Part shown: positions 7,000 through 14,631 of the stretch, piece by piece
How the letters are laid out: every line of letters starts with the position of its first letter
Numbering within the stretch: the stretch's first letter is position 1
Source: Bacteroidota bacterium
GTDB taxonomy: Bacteria > Bacteroidota > Bacteroidia > CAILMK01
Reading direction: 5' to 3'
Assembly (NCBI GenBank): GCA_013288555.1
Contig: JABDBQ010000016.1
Span: 1 to 52,805, forward strand
DNA length: 52,805 nucleotides
Notes under the pieces: model-generated
Databases searched by the model: none
What the model saw: the letters and a program-made list of their open reading frames with translations, nothing else
What the model was told of the DNA's origin: nothing
Made by a program: the position numbers and the translations under genes

Positions 7000-7007
7000 T
7001 AACTTTG
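7000..7007 (+). promoter_or_regulatory. -7 box (TAACTTTG) for bcp
   Basis: Exact match to TAnnTTTG, 27 bases before the bcp ATG. No TTTG at the -33 distance. Confidence 0.5.
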
Positions 7008-7034
7008 AAGTGAAAAAATCAAAAACATAAAACC

Positions 7035-7484
7035 ATGTCAACATTAAAACCCGGAGATAAAGCCCCTGATTTTACCGCTGAAAACCAGGATGGCAAAACC
7101 GTAAAACTGAGTGATTTTAAAGGCAAAAAGGTCGTATTGTATTTTTACCCAAAGGATGATACCAGCGGCTGTACAGCTGAAGCCTGTAACCTTAGAGATA
7201 ATTACAGTGACCTGAAAGCCAAAGGATATGAGGTGGTTGGGGTGAGCATTGACTCCGTAAAAAGCCACGATAAGTTTGTGAAAAAATATGACCTGCCCTT
7301 TACACTCCTGGCAGATACCGATAAGAAAATCGTAGAAGACTATGGTGTATGGGCAGAAAAAAGCATGTATGGCCGTAAGTATATGGGTACGGTGCGCACT
7401 ACTTTCCTGATAGACGAAAAAGGCAAGATCGAAAAGATTATTGATAAGGTTGACACTAAGAATCACACTGAACAGATCATCTGA
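7035..7484 (+). CDS. bcp: Thioredoxin-dependent thiol peroxidase (Bcp/PrxQ)
   Basis: 149 residues with the full peroxiredoxin Q layout: L-K-x-G-D-K-A-P-D-F at the N-terminus, [12 protein letters not shown]-x-x-A-C with peroxidatic Cys46 and resolving Cys51, then V-V-G-V-S-I-D-S and [10 protein letters not shown]. It reduces hydrogen peroxide and organic hydroperoxides in the cytoplasm using thioredoxin. The protein ends at H-T-E-Q-I-I, slightly early for the family, and a dispersed repeat begins one base after the stop, so the last residue or two may have been lost. It has its own promoter box. Confidence 0.95.
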   Translation: MSTLKPGDKAPDFTAENQDGKTVKLSDFKGKKVVLYFYPKDDTSGCTAEACNLRDNYSDLKAKGYEVVGVSIDSVKSHDKFVKKYDLPFTLLADTDKKIVEDYGVWAEKSMYGRKYMGTVRTTFLIDEKGKIEKIIDKVDTKNHTEQII

Positions 7485-7485
7485 A

Positions 7486-7536
7486 TAATTACGAATTATG
7501 AACCCGACGGCTCGCGATAGCAATTACGAATTACGA
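7486..7536. repeat. Dispersed repeat, copy 2 (TAATTACGAATTATGAACCC type)
   Basis: Second copy of the element at 6225-6280, with the same flanks but a different centre (GGCTCGCGATAGC). It starts one base after the bcp stop codon. Confidence 0.65.
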
Positions 7537-7586
7537 TTTTATATCGACCACAAAATCACCAATTCACCAACTTACCAATTTAAGAT

Positions 7587-8219
7587 ATGAACATCACCGA
7601 CCTTAGAAAAGAATATTCAAAACGGGAACTCTCTGAATCAGACGTCAATCCGGATCCGATTATACAATTTGAAACATGGTTCAATGAAGCGCTTGACAGT
7701 GAAATGAATGAGCCGAATGCGATGGCGCTGGCAACTGTGGATGAAAAAGGGAAACCCTCATGCAGGATTGTATTATTGAAAGGATTTGATACAGAAGGTT
7801 TTGTATTCTTTACCAACTATTTGAGTAAGAAAGGAACAGATATCTCACAAAACCCTCAGGCGGCCATTACTTTTTTCTGGCATGGACTCGAAAGACAAGT
7901 TCGAATTGAGGGAAAGGTTGAAAAAATACCGCAACGGGATTCAGACCTGTATTTTGAACTCAGGCCTGAAGGCAGCAAAATTGGTGCGTGGACATCGCCG
8001 CAGAGTCAGCCTATAAGTAAGAGGGAATTATTGGACAATCAGAGAGAATTTGAACAGAAATATAATGGTACAACAGTACCCAGGCCACCTTATTGGGGTG
8101 GGTATATTATTGTACCTGAAATGATTGAGTTCTGGCAGGGGCGCCCGAGCAGGTTGCATGACAGAATAGTATATCAAAAAACCGGGAATAGCTGGGCTAT
8201 TCAAAGAATAGCTCCCTGA
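7587..8219 (+). CDS. pdxH: Pyridoxamine/pyridoxine 5'-phosphate oxidase
   Basis: 210 residues, the normal PdxH length. Visible motifs: N-A-M-A-L-A-T-V-D-E-K-G-K-P-S-C-R-I-V-L-L-K-G (FMN-binding strand), F-F-T-N-Y-x-S-x-K-G, W-T-S-P-Q-S-Q-P-I-S, and the C-terminal signature E-F-W-Q-G-R-P-S-R-L-H-D-R with the substrate-binding Arg and His. It makes PLP from PNP or PMP using FMN and oxygen. With pdxJ at 10375 the window carries two steps of the DXP-dependent vitamin B6 route. Confidence 0.96.
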   Translation: MNITDLRKEYSKRELSESDVNPDPIIQFETWFNEALDSEMNEPNAMALATVDEKGKPSCRIVLLKGFDTEGFVFFTNYLSKKGTDISQNPQAAITFFWHGLERQVRIEGKVEKIPQRDSDLYFELRPEGSKIGAWTSPQSQPISKRELLDNQREFEQKYNGTTVPRPPYWGGYIIVPEMIEFWQGRPSRLHDRIVYQKTGNSWAIQRIAP

Positions 8220-8230
8220 TCAGGAAATAA

Positions 8231-8353
8231 TCAGGCTTTCTTTACAGTCTCGCCTGCAGGTTTGTAAGCAGGCACATGATTTTTTGGTCTTGATTTGCCA
8301 TGACTGCCTTGTTTGATTTTGCCTTTTTTTGTTTTTTTATCGCCTTTGCCCAT
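8231..8353 (-). CDS. 30S ribosomal protein THX
   Basis: A 40-residue, very basic ORF from the ATG at 8353: M-G-K-G-D-K-K-T-K-K-G-K-I, then G-S-H-G-K-S-R-P-K, ending V-K-K-A. This is the pattern of bacterial ribosomal protein THX (bTHX), a tiny protein of the 30S head. It is below common ORF length limits and easily missed. It is convergent with pdxH (11-base gap between stops) and divergent from the rhomboid gene. Confidence 0.85.
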   Translation of the reverse strand: MGKGDKKTKKGKIKQGSHGKSRPKNHVPAYKPAGETVKKA

Positions 8354-8428
8354 TGTATTATAATATAAATTAGAGCTCAAAACTACAAAACTATTTCCAT
8401 ACCCGGGTCAACTGGCCGACCTTATCCT

Positions 8429-8436
8429 TAGTTTTG
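8429..8436 (+). promoter_or_regulatory. -7 box (TAGTTTTG) for the rhomboid gene
   Basis: Exact TAnnTTTG match 14 bases before the ATG at 8451, implying a very short leader. Confidence 0.45.
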
Positions 8437-8450
8437 CAAAAATATCCTGA

Positions 8451-9119
8451 ATGAACATCCAGCAAATCATATTAATTTCACCTGTAGCGTCTTTTATTTT
8501 TCTCGCATCGGTTATTAGTTCTTTGATTGCATTTCAAAGACAAGATCTCGCTGCCAAATGGATGTTGAACCCTTACAGTCTGGTTCACCAAAAAAAATAT
8601 TTCCAGGTGATTAGCAGTGGTTTTATCCATGCAGATTGGATGCACCTGATATTTAATACGTTGAGCTTTTATTATTTTGCACTGGATGTAAGTGATGGTA
8701 TTCCATTGGAATACCTGATGGTGAATTCAGTGGGACCGATCGGGCATCTTTATTTCGGGCTCATCTATTTTGCATCCATGGCATTGGGAGATATTTCAAC
8801 CATTATTAAACAGAAAGACAATCCCAAATATAACTCTCTCGGAGCTTCGGGGGCAATAACCGGGGTGGTTTTTAGTTTTATTTTATTTGCTCCAGGCAGC
8901 AGGCTCAGCTTTTTCTTCATGCCAGGTATTCCTGCACCATTTTTCGCAATATTGTTTGTGATTTTCAGTGTATTGGCAGGCAAAAGCAGGCAAACCAATA
9001 TCAATCACGATGCGCACCTCTGGGGCGGATTGGCAGGCTTTTTCTTCACAGTGATTTTATTTCCCGGTGTCTTTCATAATTTCCTGAAAGCGATACCGGG
9101 ACTATTGCATATTTTCTAA
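8451..9119 (+). CDS. Rhomboid family intramembrane serine protease
   Basis: 222 residues with about six membrane segments. The rhomboid signatures are present: H60-A-D-W-M-H65-L-I-F-N69 in the second segment, catalytic Ser133 in G-A-S-G, and catalytic His189 in D-A-H-L-W-G-G. It cleaves membrane proteins within the bilayer; the substrate is unknown. There is no extra cytoplasmic domain. Its 3' end overlaps that of the convergent hydrolase by 18 bases. Confidence 0.92.
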   Translation: MNIQQIILISPVASFIFLASVISSLIAFQRQDLAAKWMLNPYSLVHQKKYFQVISSGFIHADWMHLIFNTLSFYYFALDVSDGIPLEYLMVNSVGPIGHLYFGLIYFASMALGDISTIIKQKDNPKYNSLGASGAITGVVFSFILFAPGSRLSFFFMPGIPAPFFAILFVIFSVLAGKSRQTNINHDAHLWGGLAGFFFTVILFPGVFHNFLKAIPGLLHIF

Positions 9120-9899
9120 AAAATGAAGCAATGCTTTGTTGAATTCTTCCGGGTTTTCAAGATTGGAAAGATGCCCGGCTTTTTTGATAATGACCAGTTC
9201 TGAACCATTTATGTTTTCGTGTAGAAATTCAGCTGCGATAGGTGGGGTAATCTTATCATGTTCACCAACTATTATTAAAGTAGGGATATTAATACCGGTC
9301 AATATTTCAGTTGAATCTGTCCGTGCTGCAAGCGCCATTAATGCAGCACACAGCGCATCAGGTGAGGTCTTTTCAATGATTGATTTAATCTGTACTATCT
9401 CGGGAATTTTACTCAGGATATTTTCTGACCAGAACAGGTTCTTCACCGAATCTTCAGCATATTTTTTAATACCACCGTTCCAGATGGTTTTGATTGCATG
9501 TGCTCTGTTTATTTTAGCAGTATTGCTATCGCCTTCGGCCCGGGTGTCGCACAATATCAATGCTTTAAATAAGCCGGGCCATTTTTCATATGCACGCAAT
9601 GCAATATATCCGCCCATTGATAAACCACAAAGAATCGGTTGTTGCAGTTCAAGTTTTTCTATAAGGGCAAAAAGGTCGTCTACTAAAAATTCAAGACTAT
9701 ATGGGATATCGCCCACCTCACTTTGTCCATGTCCACGAACATCATATACCACTGGCCTGAAATTGGATGGAAGAGCCACTACCTGGTTTTCCCAGGTTGA
9801 AGAATCAAAAGGAAATCCATGGATAAATATTACCGGAATTCCATCCTCGTTTCCACGATCATTATAGAACTGGTTAAGGCCTGATGTTTTGTTCCACAT
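9102..9899 (-). CDS. Alpha/beta hydrolase (3-oxoadipate enol-lactonase-like)
   Basis: 265 residues. The oxyanion segment F-I-H-G-F-P-F-D is near residue 27, the nucleophile elbow G-L-S94-M-G-G is clear, and Asp215 (G-E-H-D) and His243 (A-G-H-L-S) complete the triad. The overall look is that of small soluble esterases/enol-lactonases. The substrate cannot be told from sequence, and no aromatic-degradation genes are adjacent. It is convergent with the rhomboid gene and overlaps its last six codons. Confidence 0.88.
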   Translation of the reverse strand: MWNKTSGLNQFYNDRGNEDGIPVIFIHGFPFDSSTWENQVVALPSNFRPVVYDVRGHGQSEVGDIPYSLEFLVDDLFALIEKLELQQPILCGLSMGGYIALRAYEKWPGLFKALILCDTRAEGDSNTAKINRAHAIKTIWNGGIKKYAEDSVKNLFWSENILSKIPEIVQIKSIIEKTSPDALCAALMALAARTDSTEILTGINIPTLIIVGEHDKITPPIAAEFLHENINGSELVIIKKAGHLSNLENPEEFNKALLHFLENMQ

Positions 9900-9959
9900 G
9901 AAAATGAATTAATGAACGGGTTTTATGAATTAATTTAACACTAAATGGAAGATAATAAG

Positions 9960-10214
9960 CTATTTAAACCCAAGATCTATTTTAAGTTCTTCAAGTGAGG
10001 GGCATATACTCAAAAGGTATTTCTCAAGCCAGCGGATTAGTAATTTGCTCTCTTCGTATCCTTTACGTAGAGTATCCAGCCGGAATCCCGGGAATATTCC
10101 TTTAATCTCTTCATACTCAAAGGCTTCTTTTTTAGCAGCCAAAGCCCTTTTTTCACTCAGGTACATTTCCATAAGCACATTTAGATTCACATACTTTAAA
10201 TACCTGTTATCCAT
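9960..10214 (-). CDS. Hypothetical 84-residue helical protein
   Basis: I do not recognise the family. The protein starts M-D-N-R-Y-L-K-Y and appears all-helical and charged, with one Cys and no signal peptide or membrane segment. A -7 box (10256-10263) and a 12-base palindrome (10240-10251) lie upstream, which supports it being expressed. It lies downstream of the hydrolase start and reads in the same direction, but has its own promoter-like sequence. Confidence 0.6.
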   Translation of the reverse strand: MDNRYLKYVNLNVLMEMYLSEKRALAAKKEAFEYEEIKGIFPGFRLDTLRKGYEESKLLIRWLEKYLLSICPSLEELKIDLGFK

Positions 10215-10239
10215 CTGTTTAAAAATTATTTTTATTTAA

Positions 10240-10251
10240 TGATAATTATCA
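10240..10251. promoter_or_regulatory. Perfect palindrome TGATAATTATCA, possible operator
   Basis: A 12-base perfect palindrome between the -7 box and the start of the 84-residue ORF. Its position just after a promoter suits a repressor site; it partly resembles a Fur half-site layout, which is weak evidence. Confidence 0.3.
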
Positions 10252-10255
10252 GCTT

Positions 10256-10263
10256 CAAAGTTA
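10256..10263 (-). promoter_or_regulatory. -7 box (TAACTTTG) for the 84-residue ORF
   Basis: Minus-strand TAACTTTG, an exact TAnnTTTG match, 42 bases before the ATG at 10214. Confidence 0.4.
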
Positions 10264-10339
10264 AATTAAAATTGCGCCCAATGTGCCAGGCATTTGTTTT
10301 ATTAACTATTATTATGAATAAAAGTTTGACCGATTCTTG

Positions 10340-10347
10340 TAGCTTTG
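10340..10347 (+). promoter_or_regulatory. -7 box (TAGCTTTG) for pdxJ
   Basis: Exact TAnnTTTG match 27 bases before the chosen pdxJ ATG. If this is the promoter, the in-frame TTG inside the box cannot be the start, which supports the ATG at 10375. Confidence 0.45.
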
Positions 10348-10374
10348 GCCATTGAAACCAAGTTTAGAAATTAT

Positions 10375-11088
10375 ATGACCAAACTAAGTGTCAATATCAA
10401 TAAAATAGCCCTGATCCGAAATGCCAGGGGGGCCAATAATCCTGATATCCTTAAAGTTGCAAAAGATTGCGAAAGATTTGGTGCTATGGGCATAACGGTG
10501 CACCCGCGTCCCGATCAGAGACACATCAAATACCAGGATGTTTTGGACCTTAAGGACGTAATATCCACAGAGCTGAATGTTGAAGGCTACCCTGATGAAA
10601 AATTCCTCGAATTGATCCGTAAAGCAAAACCAGACCAGGTAACCTTAGTTCCGGATCCTCCGGATGCATTGACATCCAATACCGGATGGGACACTTTGAA
10701 AGAAAAGATATTTTTAACAGGTGTTGTAAGTGAAATCAAATCAATGGGATGCCGTGTTTCCATTTTCCTGAATGCAGAACCTTACCTTGTTGAGAATGCA
10801 GCTGCTACAGGTTGCGACAGGATTGAACTGTATACCGAACCTTATGCAACACATTACGATCACGATCGTGAAAAATATATCAAACCATATATTGAAACTG
10901 CTGTTGAAGCACAAAAATGTGGACTTGGTATTAATGCAGGTCATGATCTGAACCTGGATAACCTACATTATTTCAAGGCGCATGTTCCACATCTCTTAGA
11001 AGTATCTATTGGTCATGCGTTGGTTTGTGATGCCCTGTATTTCGGACTCGAGAACACAATTGGAATGTATTTGCGTCAGTTAAAATAA
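10375..11088 (+). CDS. pdxJ: Pyridoxine 5'-phosphate synthase
   Basis: 237 residues from the ATG at 10375, matching the family's start (T-K-L-S-V-N-I-N-K-I-A-x-x-R-N-A-R). It is a TIM barrel with G-I-T-V-H-P-R-P-D-x-R-H-I, L-V-P-D-P-P-D-A-L-T-S-x-x-G-W-D, R-I-E-L-Y-T-E-P-Y-A and G-I-N-A-G-H-D-L-N-L-x-N-L, which carry the catalytic His and Glu residues. It joins 1-deoxyxylulose-5-phosphate and 3-amino-2-oxopropyl phosphate to make PNP, the substrate of PdxH at 7587. It is followed by a strong bidirectional terminator. Confidence 0.96.
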   Translation: MTKLSVNINKIALIRNARGANNPDILKVAKDCERFGAMGITVHPRPDQRHIKYQDVLDLKDVISTELNVEGYPDEKFLELIRKAKPDQVTLVPDPPDALTSNTGWDTLKEKIFLTGVVSEIKSMGCRVSIFLNAEPYLVENAAATGCDRIELYTEPYATHYDHDREKYIKPYIETAVEAQKCGLGINAGHDLNLDNLHYFKAHVPHLLEVSIGHALVCDALYFGLENTIGMYLRQLK

Positions 11089-11193
11089 AGGAATAACGAA
11101 AGCCAATTGCCTGAATGGTAAATATTAATTAACTTACTAAAAAAGAATGTGTTAACCAGGGATTAATTTGAGAATAAAGTTTCGGTAAAGGAC

Positions 11194-11226
11194 AAAAAAA
11201 AATCCCGCAGTGCGGGATTTTTTTTT
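11194..11226. terminator. Bidirectional intrinsic terminator
   Basis: AATCCCGCAGTGCGGGATT forms a tight stem with an A-run before and a T-run after. It works for pdxJ (+) and for the convergent histone-like gene (-). Confidence 0.9.
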
Positions 11227-11241
11227 CAATGAGAATTGAAA

Positions 11242-11445
11242 TTATTTTTTGCCTTTAGCTTTAGCTACCGGCTCACCATTTTTAGCGGCTTGTACGGTAA
11301 GGCGAATGTCTTGAGCAAGTGTTTTCAAATCTTGCATCCCTTTCCTGATTCTGGTACCTGCTGCTTTGTTGCTTTTGTCGTAAAATTTCTGGAAATCATC
11401 TTCCATTCCCAATACGAGGTCTCTAACTTCTGAAAATCTGTTCAT
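11242..11445 (-). CDS. Histone H1-like protein (Hc1 type)
   Basis: 67 residues: a helical N-terminal part (R-F-S-E-V-R-D-L-V-L, F-Q-K-F-Y-D-K, A-A-G-T-R-I-R-K-G-M-Q-D-L-K) and a short Lys/Ala tail ending K-A-K-G-K-K. This is the Bacteroidota version of Hc1/histone H1-like nucleoid proteins, which bind DNA non-specifically. The tail is much shorter than in chlamydial Hc1. Confidence 0.82.
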   Translation of the reverse strand: MNRFSEVRDLVLGMEDDFQKFYDKSNKAAGTRIRKGMQDLKTLAQDIRLTVQAAKNGEPVAKAKGKK

Positions 11446-11545
11446 AGCTGTTAAAATTTTTTAGTTTATATGTTTTTTGAGTTCACGCGATAAAATTACA
11501 TTTTCTTTTTTGAACCAAACAAGCAATCTCCTGTTTTTTTTTGTT

Positions 11546-12787
11546 TTAAAGGGTTGGCATGCTGACTAATTCGTATTTTTTGTCTTTTAATTTGACTGAT
11601 ATATTAGAAAATGCACTGAGTGTTTCTTCTACATCGGCAAGTGAGTGTGCTGCCGTAGGAATAAGTCTTATCATGATAACATCCTTAGGAACAACAGGAT
11701 ACACAACAACTGAGCAAAAGATGTCAAAGTTTTCTCTTAGATCGATAATCAGGTTTGCTGCCTCGTTTGTACTTCCACCTAAAAATACAGGAGTCACCAT
11801 GGTGGATGTTTCACCAATATTGAATCCTCTTTGTCTCAGGCCACCCTGCAAAGCGTCTACAATTGTCCATAGGTCCTCACGCATTTTTGGTGTGTTGCGA
11901 AGAAGTTCCAGTCTCTTAAGGTCACCAAGTACCAATGGCATTGGCAATGACTTTGCAAAAATCTGTGAACGCATGTTATATTTAAGAAATTCGATAACCT
12001 GCTTGTCGCCTGAAATAAAGGCACCAATGCTAGCCATACTTTTGGCAAAAGTTGAGAAGTACAGGTCAATACCATCCTGTGCACCCTGGGCTTCGCCGGT
12101 ACCTGCACCGGTTGGTCCCATACTGCCAAATCCATGTGCATCATCAACAAGAAGCCTGAAATCGTATTTTTTCTTAAGTTCTGCTATTTCTGCAAGTTTT
12201 CCCTGCGTACCTCTCATGCCAAATACACCTTCGGTAATAACCAGCAAACCACCCACTTTAGGGTCGATAAGATTTTGAGCTCTTTTGAGCTGTTTTTCAA
12301 GATCATTAATATCATTATGATGATAGGTGTATCTCTTTCCCTGGTGGAGTCTCACACCGTCAATAATACATGCATGCGATTCAGAATCATAGATAACAAT
12401 ATCATGCCTTGTAAGAAGGGCATCAATGATTGATACCATTCCCTGGTAACCATAGTTTAATAAATAGGTATCTTCTTTATGGGTAAATTCAGAAAGCTCG
12501 GCTTCAAGTTGTTCATGGTAATCGCTGTTGCCACTCATCATACGTGCACCCATTGGTGCAGCGAGTCCAAATCTGGCAGCAGCCTCAGCATCTACTCTTC
12601 TTACTTCAGGGTGATTGGCAAGACCCAGATAATTGTTAAGGCTCCATACCAGTTTTTCTTTGCCTCTGAATTTCATTCTGGCTCCGATTTCACCTTCCAG
12701 TTTTGGAAATGTAAAATAACCATGAACCTGCTTTGCATGTTGACCCAATGGGCCTCTATTCATTAATATTTTTTCAAATATATCCAT
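11546..12787 (-). CDS. Alpha-oxoamine synthase, serine palmitoyltransferase-like
   Basis: 413 residues of the PLP-dependent AOS family (KBL/AONS/SPT). Seen: N-N-Y-L-G-L, G-A-R-M-M-S-G-N, His138 in S-x-S-H-A-C, Asp215 and His218 in V-D-D-A-H-G-F-G, and the PLP lysine Lys249 in S-T-F-A-K-S-M-A-S-I-G. The K-S-x-A-S-x-G environment and lipid-rich Bacteroidota context favour SPT or the cysteate-using sulfonolipid enzyme over KBL (which usually sits beside tdh). It would join an amino acid to a fatty acyl thioester, the first step of sphingolipid or sulfonolipid synthesis. Which amino acid is used cannot be told from sequence alone. Confidence 0.85.
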   Translation of the reverse strand: MDIFEKILMNRGPLGQHAKQVHGYFTFPKLEGEIGARMKFRGKEKLVWSLNNYLGLANHPEVRRVDAEAAARFGLAAPMGARMMSGNSDYHEQLEAELSEFTHKEDTYLLNYGYQGMVSIIDALLTRHDIVIYDSESHACIIDGVRLHQGKRYTYHHNDINDLEKQLKRAQNLIDPKVGGLLVITEGVFGMRGTQGKLAEIAELKKKYDFRLLVDDAHGFGSMGPTGAGTGEAQGAQDGIDLYFSTFAKSMASIGAFISGDKQVIEFLKYNMRSQIFAKSLPMPLVLGDLKRLELLRNTPKMREDLWTIVDALQGGLRQRGFNIGETSTMVTPVFLGGSTNEAANLIIDLRENFDIFCSVVVYPVVPKDVIMIRLIPTAAHSLADVEETLSAFSNISVKLKDKKYELVSMPTL

Positions 12788-12828
12788 CCTTGTTAGTTGT
12801 TTTAGTACAGAAACGTCGCAAAACTAAG

Positions 12829-12836
12829 GCAAATCC
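12829..12836 (-). promoter_or_regulatory. -7 box (TAGTTTTG) for the oxoamine synthase
   Basis: Minus-strand exact TAnnTTTG match, 42 bases before the ATG at 12787. Confidence 0.45.
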
Positions 12837-12909
12837 TTCGTATTTTCAAAATTTTGGCATTAAGATTATATTTCACTTGCCAAATGTAATTTATTTCCCA
12901 TTATTGTGT

Positions 12910-12917
12910 TATCTTTG
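12910..12917 (+). promoter_or_regulatory. -7 box (TATCTTTG) for the bamD operon
   Basis: Exact TAnnTTTG match 14 bases before the bamD ATG at 12932. It would drive bamD-rpoZ-coaBC and perhaps the genes after. Confidence 0.55.
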
Positions 12918-12931
12918 CTGATTATTTTCTT

Positions 12932-13744
12932 ATGACATACAAGAAAAGTTTTTTCCTTATTTCTATATTTTCATGTTTTTTGGTTTTATCGGGATGTAAT
13001 TCTTACGATAAACTCCTGAAAAGCAATGATGTAACTTTGAAGTACAGGGCCGCCATTGAGTTTTTCGATAAGGGGAATTATGGCCAGGCTTTACCTTTGC
13101 TGGAAGATGTGTACAAATTTTATATTGGTACTTCGCAAGCTGAAACGGTAAGTTATGATCTGGCATACAGTTATTATAAAGTAGGCGAGTACTCATTGGG
13201 TGCATTTCAGTTTAAAACATTTGCTGAGGGCTATCCATTAAGTAAATACACCGAAGATGCCAGTTATTATTATGCTTACTGCCTGTTTCTCGATTCCCCT
13301 GAAAGTGAATTGGATCAGGGTAGTACCAAAAGTGCCATTGAAGCTTTCCAGTTATTTGTTGACAAATATCCATCCAGCAAAAGGGTAGATGAGTGCAACA
13401 AGAATATAGACTTGCTGGCCAATAAGCTTGAAAAGAAAGAAGTAAATAATGCTGTCCTCTATTATAAAATAGAGCAGTACAAAGCTGCCGTTTGGGCTAT
13501 AAGAAACGCACTGGAAGATTATCCTGCCACCAAAGACCGCGAACATTTGTCATACCTCGTTGTTAAATCATCGTATTTATATGCTTTAAACAGTGTTGAA
13601 GAAAAGAAAATAGAACGTTTTACTTCAACACTTGCCTATTATGGTGACTTTAAAGAAAAATTTCCGAAATCTGAATATGATCCGGAACTGGACGGAATTG
13701 TAAAAGAATGTAACCTAAATATTAAGCAATTAACTAAAAAATAA
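12932..13744 (+). CDS. bamD: Outer membrane assembly lipoprotein BamD
   Basis: 270 residues. A lipoprotein signal ends at Cys22 in L-S-G-C. The rest is TPR-like helical repeats, with the BamD pattern Y-R-A-A-I-E-F-F-D-K-G-N-Y-G-Q-A-L-P-L-L-E and F-V-D-K-Y-P-S-S-K-R-V-D-E-C. BamD is the essential partner of BamA in outer-membrane protein folding at the inner leaflet of the outer membrane. The order bamD, rpoZ, coaBC, DUF4835, recN is conserved in Bacteroidota. Confidence 0.93.
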   Translation: MTYKKSFFLISIFSCFLVLSGCNSYDKLLKSNDVTLKYRAAIEFFDKGNYGQALPLLEDVYKFYIGTSQAETVSYDLAYSYYKVGEYSLGAFQFKTFAEGYPLSKYTEDASYYYAYCLFLDSPESELDQGSTKSAIEAFQLFVDKYPSSKRVDECNKNIDLLANKLEKKEVNNAVLYYKIEQYKAAVWAIRNALEDYPATKDREHLSYLVVKSSYLYALNSVEEKKIERFTSTLAYYGDFKEKFPKSEYDPELDGIVKECNLNIKQLTKK

Positions 13745-13747
13745 GAT

Positions 13748-14083
13748 ATGAGTGTCAACAATCAGATCCCATCAGAAGTTATTTCCCGCGATCTCAGGAA
13801 CCTTGAAGCATCAACAATGAATATCTACCAATCCATTGCAATTATTGGCAAAAGAGCCAACCAGTTGTCACTGGAACAGAAAGAAGAACTACATGATAAA
13901 CTTGCTGAGTTTGCACCAAGTACAGATAATCTGGAGGAAGTTTTTGAAAACAGGGAACAAATTGAAATATCCACTTATTATGAAAAACTTCCGAAGACTA
14001 CTATCGTAGCTACTGAGGAGTTTATCGCGAATAAGGTATACTTTAGAATGCCTGTTACCGAGGTTGTTGAAGGCGAAAAATAA
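13748..14083 (+). CDS. rpoZ: RNA polymerase subunit omega, Bacteroidota type
   Basis: 111 residues, three bases after bamD. It has the core of omega in its Bacteroidota form: a helix with M-N-I-Y-Q-S-I-A-I-I-G-K-R-A-N-Q-L, then I-A-N-K-V-Y-F-R-M-P at the C-terminus. Omega helps assemble beta prime into the polymerase. The call rests on the A-x-x-I-x-x-K-R-A-N-Q pattern and on the conserved position before coaBC. Confidence 0.88.
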   Translation: MSVNNQIPSEVISRDLRNLEASTMNIYQSIAIIGKRANQLSLEQKEELHDKLAEFAPSTDNLEEVFENREQIEISTYYEKLPKTTIVATEEFIANKVYFRMPVTEVVEGEK

Positions 14084-14088
14084 TCGTT

Positions 14089-14631
14089 TTGAAAATTCTT
14101 TTAGGGGTTACCGGTAGTATCGCCGCCTATAAATCGGCACTATTAACCCGTCTTTTGATAAAGGACGGGCATGAGGTAAAAATTATCATGACTGATAGCG
14201 CCCGGCATTTCATTACGCCCCTTACATTAAGCACCTTATCCAAAAACCCTGTTTTATCAGAACTCTTTGATAAGTCCACAGGTGAATGGGTAAACCATGT
14301 CGCACTGGCACATTGGGCTGATGTTTTCATCATTGCACCGGTTTCAGCAAATACATTAGCCAAGATGGCAAATGGCATCTGCGATAATTTATTGCTTACT
14401 ACTTATTTTTCAGCCGTTTGCCCCATTTTTTTTGCTCCGGCCATGGATCTTGATATGTATAAGCACCAGGCCACCCAGCAAAATATCAAGCTTCTTTCCT
14501 CAAGGGGGAATATCATTATTCCGCCTGCGGATGGTGAGCTTGCCAGCGGACTGGAAGGAATAGGGCGCATGGCTGAGCCGGAAGAAATCTTTGCTGAAGT
14601 AAAAAAAAAAATCCTGAAAAAGGCCGCTTAA
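14089..14631 (+). CDS. coaBC: CoaBC, phosphopantothenoylcysteine decarboxylase half (frameshifted)
   Basis: 180 residues, TTG start at 14089, five bases after the rpoZ stop. It has the flavin-binding CoaC domain: G-V-T-G-S-I-A-A-Y-K, H-V-A-L-A-H-W-A-D with the catalytic His, A-P-V-S-A-N-T-L-A-K-M-A, C-D-N-L-L and P-A-M-D. It decarboxylates phosphopantothenoylcysteine. The frame runs into a run of eleven A (14601-14611) and stops 20 bases later at TAA, just where the CoaB domain should follow. The CoaB half continues in the frame reached by a -1 shift. This is either a one-base error or mutation in the A run, or slippage. Confidence 0.85.
   Translation: MKILLGVTGSIAAYKSALLTRLLIKDGHEVKIIMTDSARHFITPLTLSTLSKNPVLSELFDKSTGEWVNHVALAHWADVFIIAPVSANTLAKMANGICDNLLLTTYFSAVCPIFFAPAMDLDMYKHQATQQNIKLLSSRGNIIIPPADGELASGLEGIGRMAEPEEIFAEVKKKILKKAA

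Larger units (their letters stand above)
5874..7034. other. Repeat-rich island of about 1.16 kb without a convincing gene
   Basis: It contains, in order: nested hairpins at 5971-6076; a repeat at 6225-6280 that recurs at 7486-7536; an imperfect inverted pair at 6444-6573; direct repeats at 6474-6493 and 6706-6725; and a GC-rich inverted pair at 6843-6927. The open frames across it (for example 6298-6708) have no protein-like features. The final 35 bases hold the bcp promoter. Confidence 0.6.
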
